DNA of 64,000 bases from Zizania palustris (Eukaryota > Streptophyta > Magnoliopsida > Poales > Poaceae): NCBI GenBank assembly GCA_019279435.1, contig JAAALK010000084.1, positions 12,976,916 through 13,040,915 on the forward strand, read 5' to 3'. Each line of letters opens with the position of its first letter. Positions within the stretch are counted from its first letter, which is position 1. Under the pieces are notes generated by a model, which worked only from the letters and a program-made list of their open reading frames with translations, did no database searches and was not told the DNA's origin. This document shows, one piece after another, positions 44,761 to 54,190 of this stretch. A program made the translations under genes and the position numbers.

Positions 44761-44795
44761 TGAGGAACCTCCAGGATGACAGGGCTAGCCTGAGG
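44755..44795. repeat. 11-bp direct repeat at the G/E junction
   Basis: CTAGCCTGAGG occurs at 44755-44765, across the junction, and again at 44785-44795 in the gag of E. Repeats of this type often mark illegitimate recombination or template switching. Confidence 0.6.
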
Positions 44796-45157
44796 GCGAA
44801 GCCTGTCGGCAGCTTCCTATCTCCATCTTTCTACTTTGGTCTGAAGACGAGCCATCTGAGTTGCCACGTCATCAGGTCGGTCTTTATTTCCTTCGGAGGG
44901 GACCTCCGGGTCTTGATAATTGAAGAAGTCAGTTCGGAGCACAGACGGAGCCATAGGAGAGGCTCCGTCAGTTCGGAGCATAGACGAAGTCTCAAGAGGG
45001 GCTCCGTATGCTCGAGGAAGAGTGTTCATTTCGAGAGTTTAAGGTAGGGCCACCACGGAGGGTCCTCCGACCTTGGTGGTGTTTGAAGATCTCAACCCAG
45101 AGGTCCGAGAAGACCTTCGAAGGGGACTAGTGCCTAGGCACTGCTTAGGAGGCTTGG
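44761..45157 (-). pseudogene. gag: Element E gag start
   Basis: Recognisable by the DPEVPSEGNKDR and ATQMARLQTKVERWR segments, parallel to DPEGPSGGDEDR and RWRQEA in C and D. The start codon position reads AAG instead of ATG. Ends at the G/E junction. Confidence 0.75.
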
Positions 45158-45220
45158 ATTTAGGAAAGGATTGGTAGAGAACAAAGTTTTTGTACTAGGT
45201 TCCCCACGGATGATGCCAAC

Positions 45221-45743
45221 TGTTGGCGTAAAAGATTACGCTAACAGATTTAAAGAACTAAAGTGTTTAACAAATGAAGTGTCTGTTTAAGAAAACTATT
45301 CCAAGCCTCCGAGATGGATAATAGCTTGAGATAGTTTGAAGTGTGTATGGAATACCTGAGTATTCGATACCCTTTACAGAGTGAAGATGGGTATTTATAG
45401 ACCGAATACATAGGGAAAAGACTTCTTTACCCTCTAATTACAACCGACTAAGAAGATAATGTTTAATATTCTTCGTAGGGTTAAAAGAGTAAAATGCTAG
45501 TCCAATCAGTGACAAGATAGATCTTCCATCCTTGCTGGCAGTACCCCTTTGGGTGAAGAGGCTTTGGGAGGCTCCTTCACGCCGAAGGCTCGATGGAGGC
45601 CTCTGCTGTAGAGGGCTCCGAATACTGTGAAGTCTTGATGCTTTATCCATCTTCGGAGATAAAGCTTCGGATATTGTCTCTTCTGCTTGTACTAATATGG
45701 AAGTTTCTTTGACTTCTGAAGGATAAAATATTTTCCTCCAACA
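45221..45743 (-). repeat. Element E 5' LTR (523 bp)
   Basis: Starts TGTTGGCGTAAAAGATTACG and ends CTCCAACA. About 28 bp longer than the other Grande-like LTRs. The bases after it are ACATA; no matching copy is found on the other side because that side is lost. Confidence 0.82.
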
Positions 45744-46243
45744 ACATATTATTAAGATTATCATGACTAGCTACTGCCTTGGTTAGGTCCAATCTAGTTA
45801 TTGTGATGATTTTCATGATAAATACAGGTTACTTGGTATGTTTTATTTATTTATGTCGATGTACCAGCAAATAGTTTATCTTCAATTCAGCACCATATCA
45901 TACCCACCATCGGAAAGTGCTCATTGGCCCCACATGCATAAATTATCTATCTCATCGACCAATGGCATGCTCGCCTGATTGGTTTAGCCATGGCCATCGA
46001 CCCTATGGACGATCGACATGATATTCCACGATTTCACTATCTCTGCTATAGTCATCGGCTCGCCAGCTGATCGACTATGATACTGATGTTATCCTTTCTA
46101 TTTCCTTATCAGTTGCAGGGTCAAACTGATTAGCATGTCTTGAACCCTTTTTCTAAGAATGTAGGACCTACACTAGAGTTAAGCAGATCTCCGAGGCCAC
46201 GTGTGTGTCTAAGTGTGACCCAAAAATGCACCAACGCGCTTTT

Positions 46244-46261
46244 TGGCATGCCCGGTGGGAC
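46244..46261 (+). promoter_or_regulatory. Primer-binding-like site of element I
   Basis: TGGCATGCCCGGTGGGAC after a TTTT run. Grass gypsy elements with this type of gag commonly show TGGCACGCCCGGTGGGA here. The exact LTR end is not clear. Confidence 0.45.
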
Positions 46262-46266
46262 AATCT

Positions 46267-48535
46267 CTAGCAACTCAGTCATGGCGAGTGAGATCAACAA
46301 CGACAACATCATCACAATCACTCTCGACACACTGACCGAAGATCAGAGGGTGGAGGTTCAGAAGTACGTGGATGACTTCCAGAAGTTGTGTCTATAGTCG
46401 TACAACACAACTTGGTTAGGTATCGTTCAGAAGGAGCAATTGCCGAGGACAACATTGGCTATAGCGGACAGCCAGCCGACGGAAAGCCCTCTGGCCAGTT
46501 TCCAGGAGATCATCAACCAGGCGGTCCACCACACACTGGTCAACCAATCCGAGACACTATTCAACACCCTTCACGGGCTAATTAAGAAAACTATAGATAG
46601 TACCATACCCCGCGAACCACCACAAGGCCTGACGTACCTCCTCGACAACCAAACAAGACTACTGCAACATACTCGGCGGCACCTCAACCGTAAGGGCCGA
46701 TGAGGCTAGAACAATTGGGCACCTCACCCGGTCATGAAGACAATAAGACGTATTATCCGGTGTCCCCCGCACAAGGTCCGCTACAGAGAACACCATATGG
46801 CATCGAAAGGAATGCACCGGTGCCATTTCCAGTGTTTGACCCAAGACTGTCAAGACGAGGGGTGCCACAAGTAACGTACGACACTGCAAGAAACACACTA
46901 TCAGACCTCATGCCGCCAAGGGGGGCACTCGATGGCATACCGCCTAGGTATCATTGGACGACATACTATAGGGCGCAACCCTAAGGTGATGAGGGACAAT
47001 ATAGATATAACACTACCCGGTAAGATCAATATCAGTAGGCCCCAATGCCTGACTAGTACCCAATGCTAGGGCAACAGGAAGATGACTAGGTGAATCGGAT
47101 CATAGAAGTTATTAGAGATCAATTTGGGTTGAAGCCCAAGGAATAGACGTACATGTATCGGTGGCCATACCCGGAATGGTTCGATCGAGTACCACTGTTG
47201 GGCCGATACAAGGTACCCGACTTCATCAAGTTTTTAGGACAAGACTCGGTTTCCATGATCGAGCATATCAACCATTTCCTCGCCAAGTATGGAGAGGCAT
47301 CGGCCGACAAAGCACCGAGGGTCCGATTCTTCCAACCGTCTCTATCAGGATCAGCCTTCGCATGGTTCTCTTCATTGCCGGCAGACTCCATTAGAGGATG
47401 GGCAGATTTGGAAAAGAAGTTTCACAAGTATTTATTCACCGGCATCCAGGAGATGAAGCTTACCGACTTGACGATCGTCAAGCAAAGAATGGATGAGTCG
47501 GTACAAGATTATGTCTAGAGGTTCCAAGATGTACGGAGCAGATGCTACAGTTTAAGACTCAGCGATAGTCAGTTGGCAGAGTTGACATTTCTAGGACTCT
47601 TGAACCCAATTAAGGAGATATTTTCATCACACGAGTTCGAGAGCCTCTTGGAACTGCTGCAAAGGGTATCAGAACATGAGAGATGATTCTAAGAGGCCAG
47701 GAAGGACAAGTATCAGAAGAAAGTATCATATGCCCGGGTACACTGCTCGGACCCTGGCGAGAGTAGAAATTTACATGTAGAGGTCAATATGGACGAGTGG
47801 TCCAAGAACAAGAAACATGTTGCATGCCCGTGGGTGAAGCCGACCAAAAAAGAGGAGAACTAAGATTTCGACATCAATAAGGCCAACAAGATATTGACAT
47901 GTTCCTTAAAGAGAAGCAAATTCACCTGTCACCTGGCCACAAGTGGCACAATTCCCCATCACATCATACAAATGAGTGAAAGTATGCAAGCAATAGATCC
48001 AATCGACTGTGGAGCAGGGTTGAATCAAGTTTGACAATTTAAAGAAGCCAATGAACATCGACAGTCACCCGTTCACAGTCAACATGGTGCATGCGCATTA
48101 CGTTGGTGATTGGCGTACGAGGGAAGGTAGATGGACCGACAGTAACATCACCTCATCAGGCCTCATAAGGAAGTACCAGAGGAAGTCAGAAGAGAGGGAA
48201 AACAATGAAGACGGTCATGGCTACTCGCGTTTCAACCCCAATTGGAATTATGAATTATTCAGGCTTTGTTGGAACGAGGGGCTGCATCTACCATCCATGG
48301 ATAACTTCACGGGATGCGGTACCAAAGTTAGGATGCAAGATGATCATCGGCCAAGCAACGTCAAGATAAGGCCGCACGATCAGTATGCTCTGCACCAATG
48401 GTTGTCACCCCCAAGGGTACCCGCGCTAGAAAGTCTCGGTCCCATCAATCCCAAAGGATTCGACCAGATAGCCAATGACGACAAAGACATACTATAGAAG
48501 CCTTAGTGGTGTCCCCCCGGGATGTTCACGAGGAG
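46267..48535 (+). pseudogene. gag: Element I gag, many stops
   Basis: The best part is 47153-47518 with YPEWFDRVPLLGRYKVPDF and the Retrotrans_gag core (SAFAWFSSLPADSI, WADLEKKFHKY). Stops at 47516-47518 (TAG), 47684-47686 (TGA) and 47690-47692 (TAA) stand where related gags have Q, R and Q, so C-to-T changes explain them. The segment 48051-48535 has NIDSHPFTVNMVH and WCPPGMFTR. A protein of the grass gypsy type, long dead. Confidence 0.78.
48531..48535. repeat. Target-site duplication of element H, left (AGGAG)
   Basis: AGGAG before the LTR; identical AGGAG at 63718-63722. Removing H restores the I reading frame (ACG AGG AGC CAG). Confidence 0.93.
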
Positions 48536-49415
48536 TGATGAGGACATACCTACCAATGATACAACCATACATGAATACCAAGATCCAATTATTCGAGTTC
48601 AAGCACGACGATTAAATCTCCAGGTCAACTTGTTTCTAAATATCTTAGTATATTATCTTGGAAATAAATTACTACCTAATATTATTATTGTTTGGAACCA
48701 TGGACATGATGAAAATCGCTTGGAGATAAACAAAGAGTTGGAGAAGAACGAGGAAGGACGTCCAAGCAAATTTGAGAGTCCAATCCAACTACAATTCGTG
48801 TCCAACTCGGATTCCAGGAACAATGTGCACTAAAATCATCGCCCCGGCTACATACGGACTCCGTTTTTAACGTTCCACCCAGGCACGGAAAGATAACTTC
48901 AGAAACTTTCCAATGCCACTGATTTCATCTCAAAATTCCTTCTAGATCAATGGGAATCATCAAAACAAGATAGAGTCCAAAAGCTGTCAGCATGCTGTTT
49001 TCTGCGTTATTGGGCCTTTGGGCTGTGTATCCAGTTGAGCCCATTAGAGGTGCGTCAAAAATTACTATATAAGGTGTTTCTAAAGACATCTAGGGTTTTT
49101 GGGTTTAGTTTATACGTTGCTTTGATAGCCACCGCTTCACCGGATTTGTAAGTGAACCCCAACTCGCAGATTCCAATAGAATTTCAATTCGATTGTGTTT
49201 TCTGCGTTCTTGCTTATGTTCTTTGATTCGCAGGCAAGGATTAGCCTTCTTGGCGAGGTCAATTAGGCTGTTCTTGGTTGATAACCAATGGAGGAGTGGT
49301 GTAGCGATTGCAAGGGCCGATCTCGTGGATCGGAAGCCAGATCATCGACGTATAGTTCTCCACAAATCATTGTTTATCCCCCACCTGACGGAACATCGGG
49401 CACCCCCCTCCGTCA
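48536..49415 (+). repeat. Element H 5' LTR (880 bp)
   Basis: Starts TGATGAGGACATACC and ends CCCTCCGTCA. Aligns throughout with 52154-52166 joined to 62849-63717. TATA-like TATATAAG at 49066-49073. Confidence 0.92.
49066..49073 (+). promoter_or_regulatory. TATA-like box in element H LTR
   Basis: TATATAAG, retained as TATATAAT in the 3' LTR near 63370. Likely promoter of the H transcript. Confidence 0.5.
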
Positions 49416-49417
49416 AG

Positions 49418-49429
49418 TGGTATCAGAGC
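49418..49429 (+). promoter_or_regulatory. Primer binding site of element H (tRNA-iMet type)
   Basis: TGGTATCAGAGC, two bases after the LTR, complementary to the 3' end of plant initiator tRNA-Met. Confidence 0.88.
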
Positions 49430-50585
49430 TTGGTTTACCGTCAGGTTCGTGTATCTTAGATTAGATTGACTTCATATTCATCTCATAGTCCACGAAAAAG
49501 CCAACAAAAAAATTTTAGTCGTAGGTTTTCCCCAATTCAAGACCATCCCTAGCCTTTGCACATTTTGGTTTCAGAGTTCGTAGTATTGAGTTTGTGTCCT
49601 TGGTCAAGTTTGGTTGCTGGTTAGTATTATGATCCCTTTTTCTAAATCCCTTATACTAGCCACCACCCATAAATCCCCTCTGATTTGCAATTCGCGTCCG
49701 AAGTAAACATCAAAACCCTAATTCAGACTACCTTTGATAAAACAATCATATCATTTGCATACGGACTCTGAATAAGGCAAATACATATTTTTTAAAATCT
49801 ACATAAAAAGTTAGATATAATTTTTCCTAGAAAGCTAGGTTCGGCAATGTTAGTTTTCAAAATTTGGCCGAAAATATCGAGTTTTCTATCCCCGAAGTTT
49901 CTTGCACAGATTTTTTGCTCATCTTTATTTACCTACATAGCACTTGTTTGCAGCAAAATTGTATCACATCTTCTTGGTTTGTATTCTTTCTGCTCCTAAT
50001 CCGAAAAAAGAAGTGTAAAAAAAGAGATCAAAAGAAAGAGTTCAAAAAAAAGAGTTAAAAATATCGAAAAAAAGAGAAAAATATAAAAAAATGGGAGCAC
50101 TTAGGGACACATTTGGAAGATATTAGTGTTGTGTGGTGCTATTTTTGGTACTGTTTTGTACTGATTTCATCAATACATAAGTCATCCATTGAGCCTCAAC
50201 CACTCTCTCATATAAGCCTTGTTGTCATAGGGATCACATTCAGACCAGCAATTAGTACGAGTACTCTGGACACTTATTTAATATTACTATCTATTTCTGA
50301 ATCGTGTTCTACCATGTAGAATACTCTTGTTTAACCGCCTAAACTCCACATATATACTTCTGATCGGTGCATTTTGATTTTTTGCAATCGTATACCACTC
50401 TCTTTGGAAGTCACCAACTAGTTAAGAATTGTGCCACGACCAAGATTGTGCCATCCACTGCCATGTGATGGTAAGAACCTTGTAAGATTATGGTAAGACG
50501 GTTGAGTGTGAGCAAGAGCACCTTCCACTACCTAATAGTTGATAGGGCTAATATTTTTCCTAGTGTTTTTCCTTTTCTACTAACC
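49430..50585 (+). other. Untranslated leader of element H
   Basis: AT-rich 1.15-kb leader without a convincing gene. It holds an A- and purine-rich stretch at 50006-50094 with repeated AAAGAG words. Short open frames here do not resemble proteins I know. Confidence 0.5.
50006..50094 (+). repeat. A/purine-rich low-complexity tract
   Basis: About 90 bases of A-runs broken by G, with AAAAAAGAG repeated. It may have grown by slippage. Confidence 0.7.
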
Positions 50586-51534
50586 ATGTCAGGTATGGGA
50601 GGTACGACAAATCATAATCATGGTAACAATGTTTCTTCTACCAAAAGTAAGTTTACCATCCCATCTTTTTATGGTAAATATGATGTTGAAGAATATCTAG
50701 ATTGGGAGATGACCGTAGAGCATAAATTTAACTTATATCTAGTTCCTAAACAACATAGAGTTAAATAAGCAACTTGTATGTTTAAAAATCATGCTTTAAT
50801 TTGGTGGGAAGATATACGTGAACTTCAATTACAACCTGATACATGGGGTCATTTAAAAAGAGTTATGCATAGTAAATTTGTCTCTCCTTCTTATAATCAT
50901 GAATTGTGTAAGAAACTACAATGCTTAATTCAAGGTAACATGTCTGTGAGAGAGTATTATGCTGAGCTTCGAGAGAGCTTGACCCATTGTGGTGTTGTGG
51001 AGCACTTGGAGGACACGATGTGGCACTTCTATGATGGATTGAGGCATGAGATTCAAGATATCGATTATTAGAAAGAATTTAATACTCTTTAGTCATTTGT
51101 TCCATCTTGCCATCATTGCAGAGAAAGAATTGCAGGAACGATAATACAAGGCAAGAGACTCCTATCCACCACGAGTGGCGTTCACACTAGCACTAACCAA
51201 GTCTTTCTCTTCTTCAAATGTTCATCATGCACCTGCACATGTACCTGCACAAACATCAGCAAGCATATAGCCTTCCATCTCTACACGAGTTGAGGTGTTA
51301 GGTAAAAAGTACTTACAGGTACCCGTTGAGGTTGCTTCATCAGCTAAAATAATAGAACACCCTTTGCAACTTGATAATGATGCACTTCACCATGATAGGA
51401 CTAATAACTATAATGTTGTGCATGAGGATGTGAAATCTACTTTATTACTTTCAACTTCTGATGAAATTGTTAAAGATGATATCGAGAAGACAACTAATGA
51501 GAGCAAACAACTTGATATTAGATCTGAAATTTAG
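50586..51534 (+). pseudogene. gag: Element H gag remnant
   Basis: Starts MSGMGGTTNHNHGNN. The Retrotrans_gag core has FYGKYDVEEYLDWEMTVEHK, ALIWWEDI, VREYYAEL and HFYDGLRHEIQD, in one frame but for a TAA at 50766-50768 and a TAG at 51069-51071. After 51071 the frame is poor; 51295-51534 is an acidic segment of unknown identity. There is no zinc knuckle that I can see. Confidence 0.8.
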
Positions 51535-51727
51535 CATGAAATCAAATTAAAAGATTCTTCTATCCTTGCACATAAAACTGATCAAACTGAAATTCATAGT
51601 CAGGATGTATGCTATGTTGTGATTTGTGAAACCACTTATTATTCTCTTACTAATATAGTTTATACTTTGCCCCCCAGTTATCACTAAGTATTTATCTCAT
51701 ATTGAGCTACATAAGTGTAAATTTGAT

Positions 51728-51940
51728 ATGTGTCCCGAGTTTTTATCTTCTGTTGAGTTGCATAACTATAAACGTGTCTTGTCTCCCACGTCTTGGGATA
51801 GTTCCACATTTAATGTTGTAGAATTAAAATCAACCATGGGAGGGAAAGATGAGTATGTGTCGAGGACGACTTTATTTCAAGAGGGGGAGAATGATGAGAA
51901 CATCACTAGTTTGGATAGAATCATGATTGTGAGGAAATAA
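51728..51940 (+). pseudogene. Element H possible pol C-terminal tail
   Basis: Contains SRTTLFQEGENDEN, like the serine-arginine and EGGDD tail that closes pol in many grass gypsy elements lacking a chromodomain. The same motif is repeated at about 52116-52165 (SRMTPNQEGEDDED), where its DNA doubles as the polypurine tract. If right, the deletion in H removed everything between gag and the pol tail. Confidence 0.45.
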
Positions 51941-52140
51941 GTTAAAGTGCATGCTTCCTTTGTTAGATTTAATTTTTATATATTTGAACCTCAGATGCTA
52001 CACCATGAGATGCGTTCATTTTCAATTTCACAAATACTTTCTTGAATCAATAGAAGAGATGCATCTGTATGGAACTCTTGTATTATTATGGAAGTTGATT
52101 GGGGACCAATAGATGTTGCGTCGAGGATGACTCCAAATCA

Positions 52141-52153
52141 AGAAGGGGAGGAT
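52141..52153 (+). promoter_or_regulatory. Polypurine tract of element H
   Basis: AAGAAGGGGAGGA directly before the TGATGAGGAC start of the 3' LTR. Confidence 0.8.
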
Positions 52154-52166
52154 GATGAGGACTTCT
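52154..52166 (+). repeat. Element H 3' LTR, first 13 bp
   Basis: TGATGAGGACTTC, including the ACTTC target of element F. The rest of the LTR is at 62849-63717. Confidence 0.88.
52162..52166. repeat. Target-site duplication of element F, left (ACTTC)
   Basis: ACTTC before the F LTR, repeated at 62844-62848. Confidence 0.94.
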
Positions 52167-52320
52167 GAGAAACCAAGGGTTGGTTTCGGTGCTTGTGATG
52201 AGTGATTGACAGGCCTTTACCCTCGGGTTCGAAGGGGTACCTCCGAAGGGGGTTCGGAGGTTGGAACTCCGAAGGTGTTCGGAGGTGGTTTGGTCGCTGT
52301 ATCTGTTGCAGTGGAGTGTG

Positions 52321-52342
52321 ACTGTCGGAAGGGTCCGACAGT
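52321..52342. repeat. Perfect 9-bp hairpin in element F LTR
   Basis: ACTGTCGGA, four-base loop AGGG, then TCCGACAGT. The same hairpin is in the 3' LTR at 61040-61061 without change although the LTRs differ nearby. Palindromic motifs are reported for Sirevirus LTRs. Confidence 0.75.
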
Positions 52343-53392
52343 ACACGATGACTGGGTTTGTACCGAAGGCTTCGGTACTTTGGGCGGTACACCAGAGTGT
52401 GTGCCAGAGGTTGCTAACCTAGAGAGGTCTCCGGAGTACTGGACACACTTGTCTACTTGTCTGTGTTGCGTAGGGACTTCGGAGGCGATGGACAGGTTCG
52501 TAGCAGGAGAACCTAGGTCAAGCAGAAGGCTTGATGCCAGGGGAGCGGGGAGCTCCGTCATGGTGGCTGCGAAGGGGTCGAGGTCGGTCCTCGGGTCGAG
52601 GTGCGCTAGGTGAAGGCAGTAAGTGCGGAGCGTGGCTCCGGGTGAAGGTGCTCCGAGACAAAGTCCTCGGAGTCGAGGCACTTTGAAGGTACTCCGGAAG
52701 GAGTGACTTCGGAGTTTGGCGGATCAAGTCCTCTGCGGAGGCATGGTGTTCAAAGTGTGCTCCGGAGGGAGACACTCGAAGATTACCCGACGAAGGTCTC
52801 AGAAGTCGAGGTGCATCGAAGGCATGGTCCGAGTGAGGCTCGTCGAGGAGTGTGCTCGGGGAGAGACACTGCGACGAAGTGCTCATGGAATGCTTCGTGC
52901 GAAGGCCTTGGACGAAGGAGGGACTTCGAAGGGTGGTACTCTAAAGGTGGGGCTTCGGAGTGTGGTTGTCTTGTGGTACTTTGGCCTGCATGGCTTCGGT
53001 ACACGGACTGACGGAGTTCGAGCTGGGCGAAGCTGCGAAGCCGTGGTGGTCCACTTCGGAGGTGTTGGTGCGAAGGCCCAAGGGCTTTGATGGCTTCGGC
53101 TCAAAACCGTAACTGTATCCAAGGCTGACTTCGGTGAAGCGAAGACCATCAGGCTCAAGGCTTCTCACCGAAGCTACCGCACTCCTCGCATGCGAAGGGG
53201 GCTTCAGAAAGGTCAAAGGCTGCAAAGTCTGACAGTGTCTGCTCTGCAAAAAGCTGGCGTTGTCCCCTCTGCAAAGCTGACAGAGAAGCCTCCAATAAAG
53301 TTGACTACCTTTTGTACCCCTCAGTTCTGTAGAGACAAAACCAATGTAAACCCTAGGGGTAAAGTAGTCAATTCCTTTGGATGAATAGTGGC

Positions 53393-53400
53393 TATAAATA
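53393..53400 (+). promoter_or_regulatory. TATA box of element F LTR
   Basis: TATAAATA followed by TGGGGGCCTGG, about 1.23 kb into the LTR. Conserved in the 3' LTR at 62113-62120. Confidence 0.65.
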
Positions 53401-54128
53401 TGGGGGCCTGGTAGGTAACATTTAACACTTTGAGCATTTACTGTTGAGCTCCTGTACCAGCCACCACTTCTCTGTATTCATCCAGAGTTCAATTTTTACT
53501 AGTGTTCCTTGTTCAAGCGGCGAAGCCCTGCTTCTGTGTTGTCTTTCTGCTTGAACTTGTTTGCATACCTCACTAGTTTTAGTGCACCGAAGCCTGTCTA
53601 GGCGAAGTGTGTTTTGTGCGAAGTGTGCTCTTTAGTGTGCGTTCGCTCTGTGTAACAGGAGGCGAGACCTCGCTGCTTACTAGCAAAGCCCAGATCGAAG
53701 CTCGTGTTTTTATCGTGTCTAAGTCCCTAGCGAAGTCTGTTAGTGTGCGTTTGGACCTTCTTGTACGAAGCCCAGCACAAGTTGTTGCTGCCAAGTACTT
53801 GGTCAAAGTCCTCATAAGGTTGTCCACTTTTGCGAAGGGTGAAGTGCGAAACCTGCTCGAAGCACTCTGTGTGCGGAGCCTACACTGACTTAGCAGAGTA
53901 GATTTTCGAGGGTTGTGAGTGGAGCGAAGTCTTCTTGGCTTCGAACTTTTGCTCCTGCGAAGCCTGTGTTCGGAGTTGTCAAAACACCTCCGAACCAGAA
54001 CTTCAAAGGTAGTGTTCGAAGCCTGTTCCGCAGAAGAAGACAAAATTAAAACAGAAGGCTAGTTTTTAGTCTGAAATTTTAAAAGCTCCCATTCACCCCC
54101 CCTCTGGTCACCATTTCGGTCCAACAAT

Positions 54129-54140
54129 TGGTATCAAAGC
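54129..54140 (+). promoter_or_regulatory. Primer binding site of element F (tRNA-iMet type)
   Basis: TGGTATCAAAGC, two bases after the LTR; one base different from the perfect TGGTATCAGAGC. Confidence 0.82.
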
Positions 54141-54190
54141 AGCTTAAGATCACCAGTTGACCTTAACCGGTTTTGTGATCTGTTGGCGAC

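Larger units (their letters stand above)
44761..45743 (-). mobile_element. Element E: diverged Grande-like fragment (5' LTR and gag start)
   Basis: Minus-strand 523-bp LTR (45221-45743), primer-site remnant at 45201-45218 (TGGCATCATCCGTGGGGA) and the first 130 or so codons of gag. Its sequence differs strongly from B, C and D, so it is an older or separate subfamily. The rest of the element is missing at the junction with G. Confidence 0.82.
45744..48535 (+). mobile_element. Element I: old Ty3/gypsy, leader and gag part
   Basis: The first 500 bp are likely the end of a 5' LTR or flank whose left boundary I cannot fix. A primer-site-like TGGCATGCCCGGTGGGAC is at 46244. Gag follows and is interrupted at 48535 by element H; it continues at 63723 in the same reading frame once one AGGAG copy is removed. 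The remainder of the element lies outside the window. Confidence 0.7.
52167..54126 (+). repeat. Element F 5' LTR (1,960 bp)
   Basis: Starts TGAGAAACCAAGGG and ends GGTCCAACA. The first 1.1 kb is dense in TTCGGAG, TCCGAAG and CGAAGG words. TATA box TATAAATA at 53393-53400. Short open frames on both strands within it duplicate those of the 3' LTR and are not genes. Confidence 0.94.

Noticed and set aside
49418..49429. tRNA gene fragment
   Set aside because: Only the 12-base primer complement next to the LTR is present; no cloverleaf can be formed.
52206..53249. Many overlapping open frames on both strands, repeated at 60925-61969
   Set aside because: These are LTR sequence of F. CG-rich composition removes stops; both copies share them only because LTRs are duplicates.
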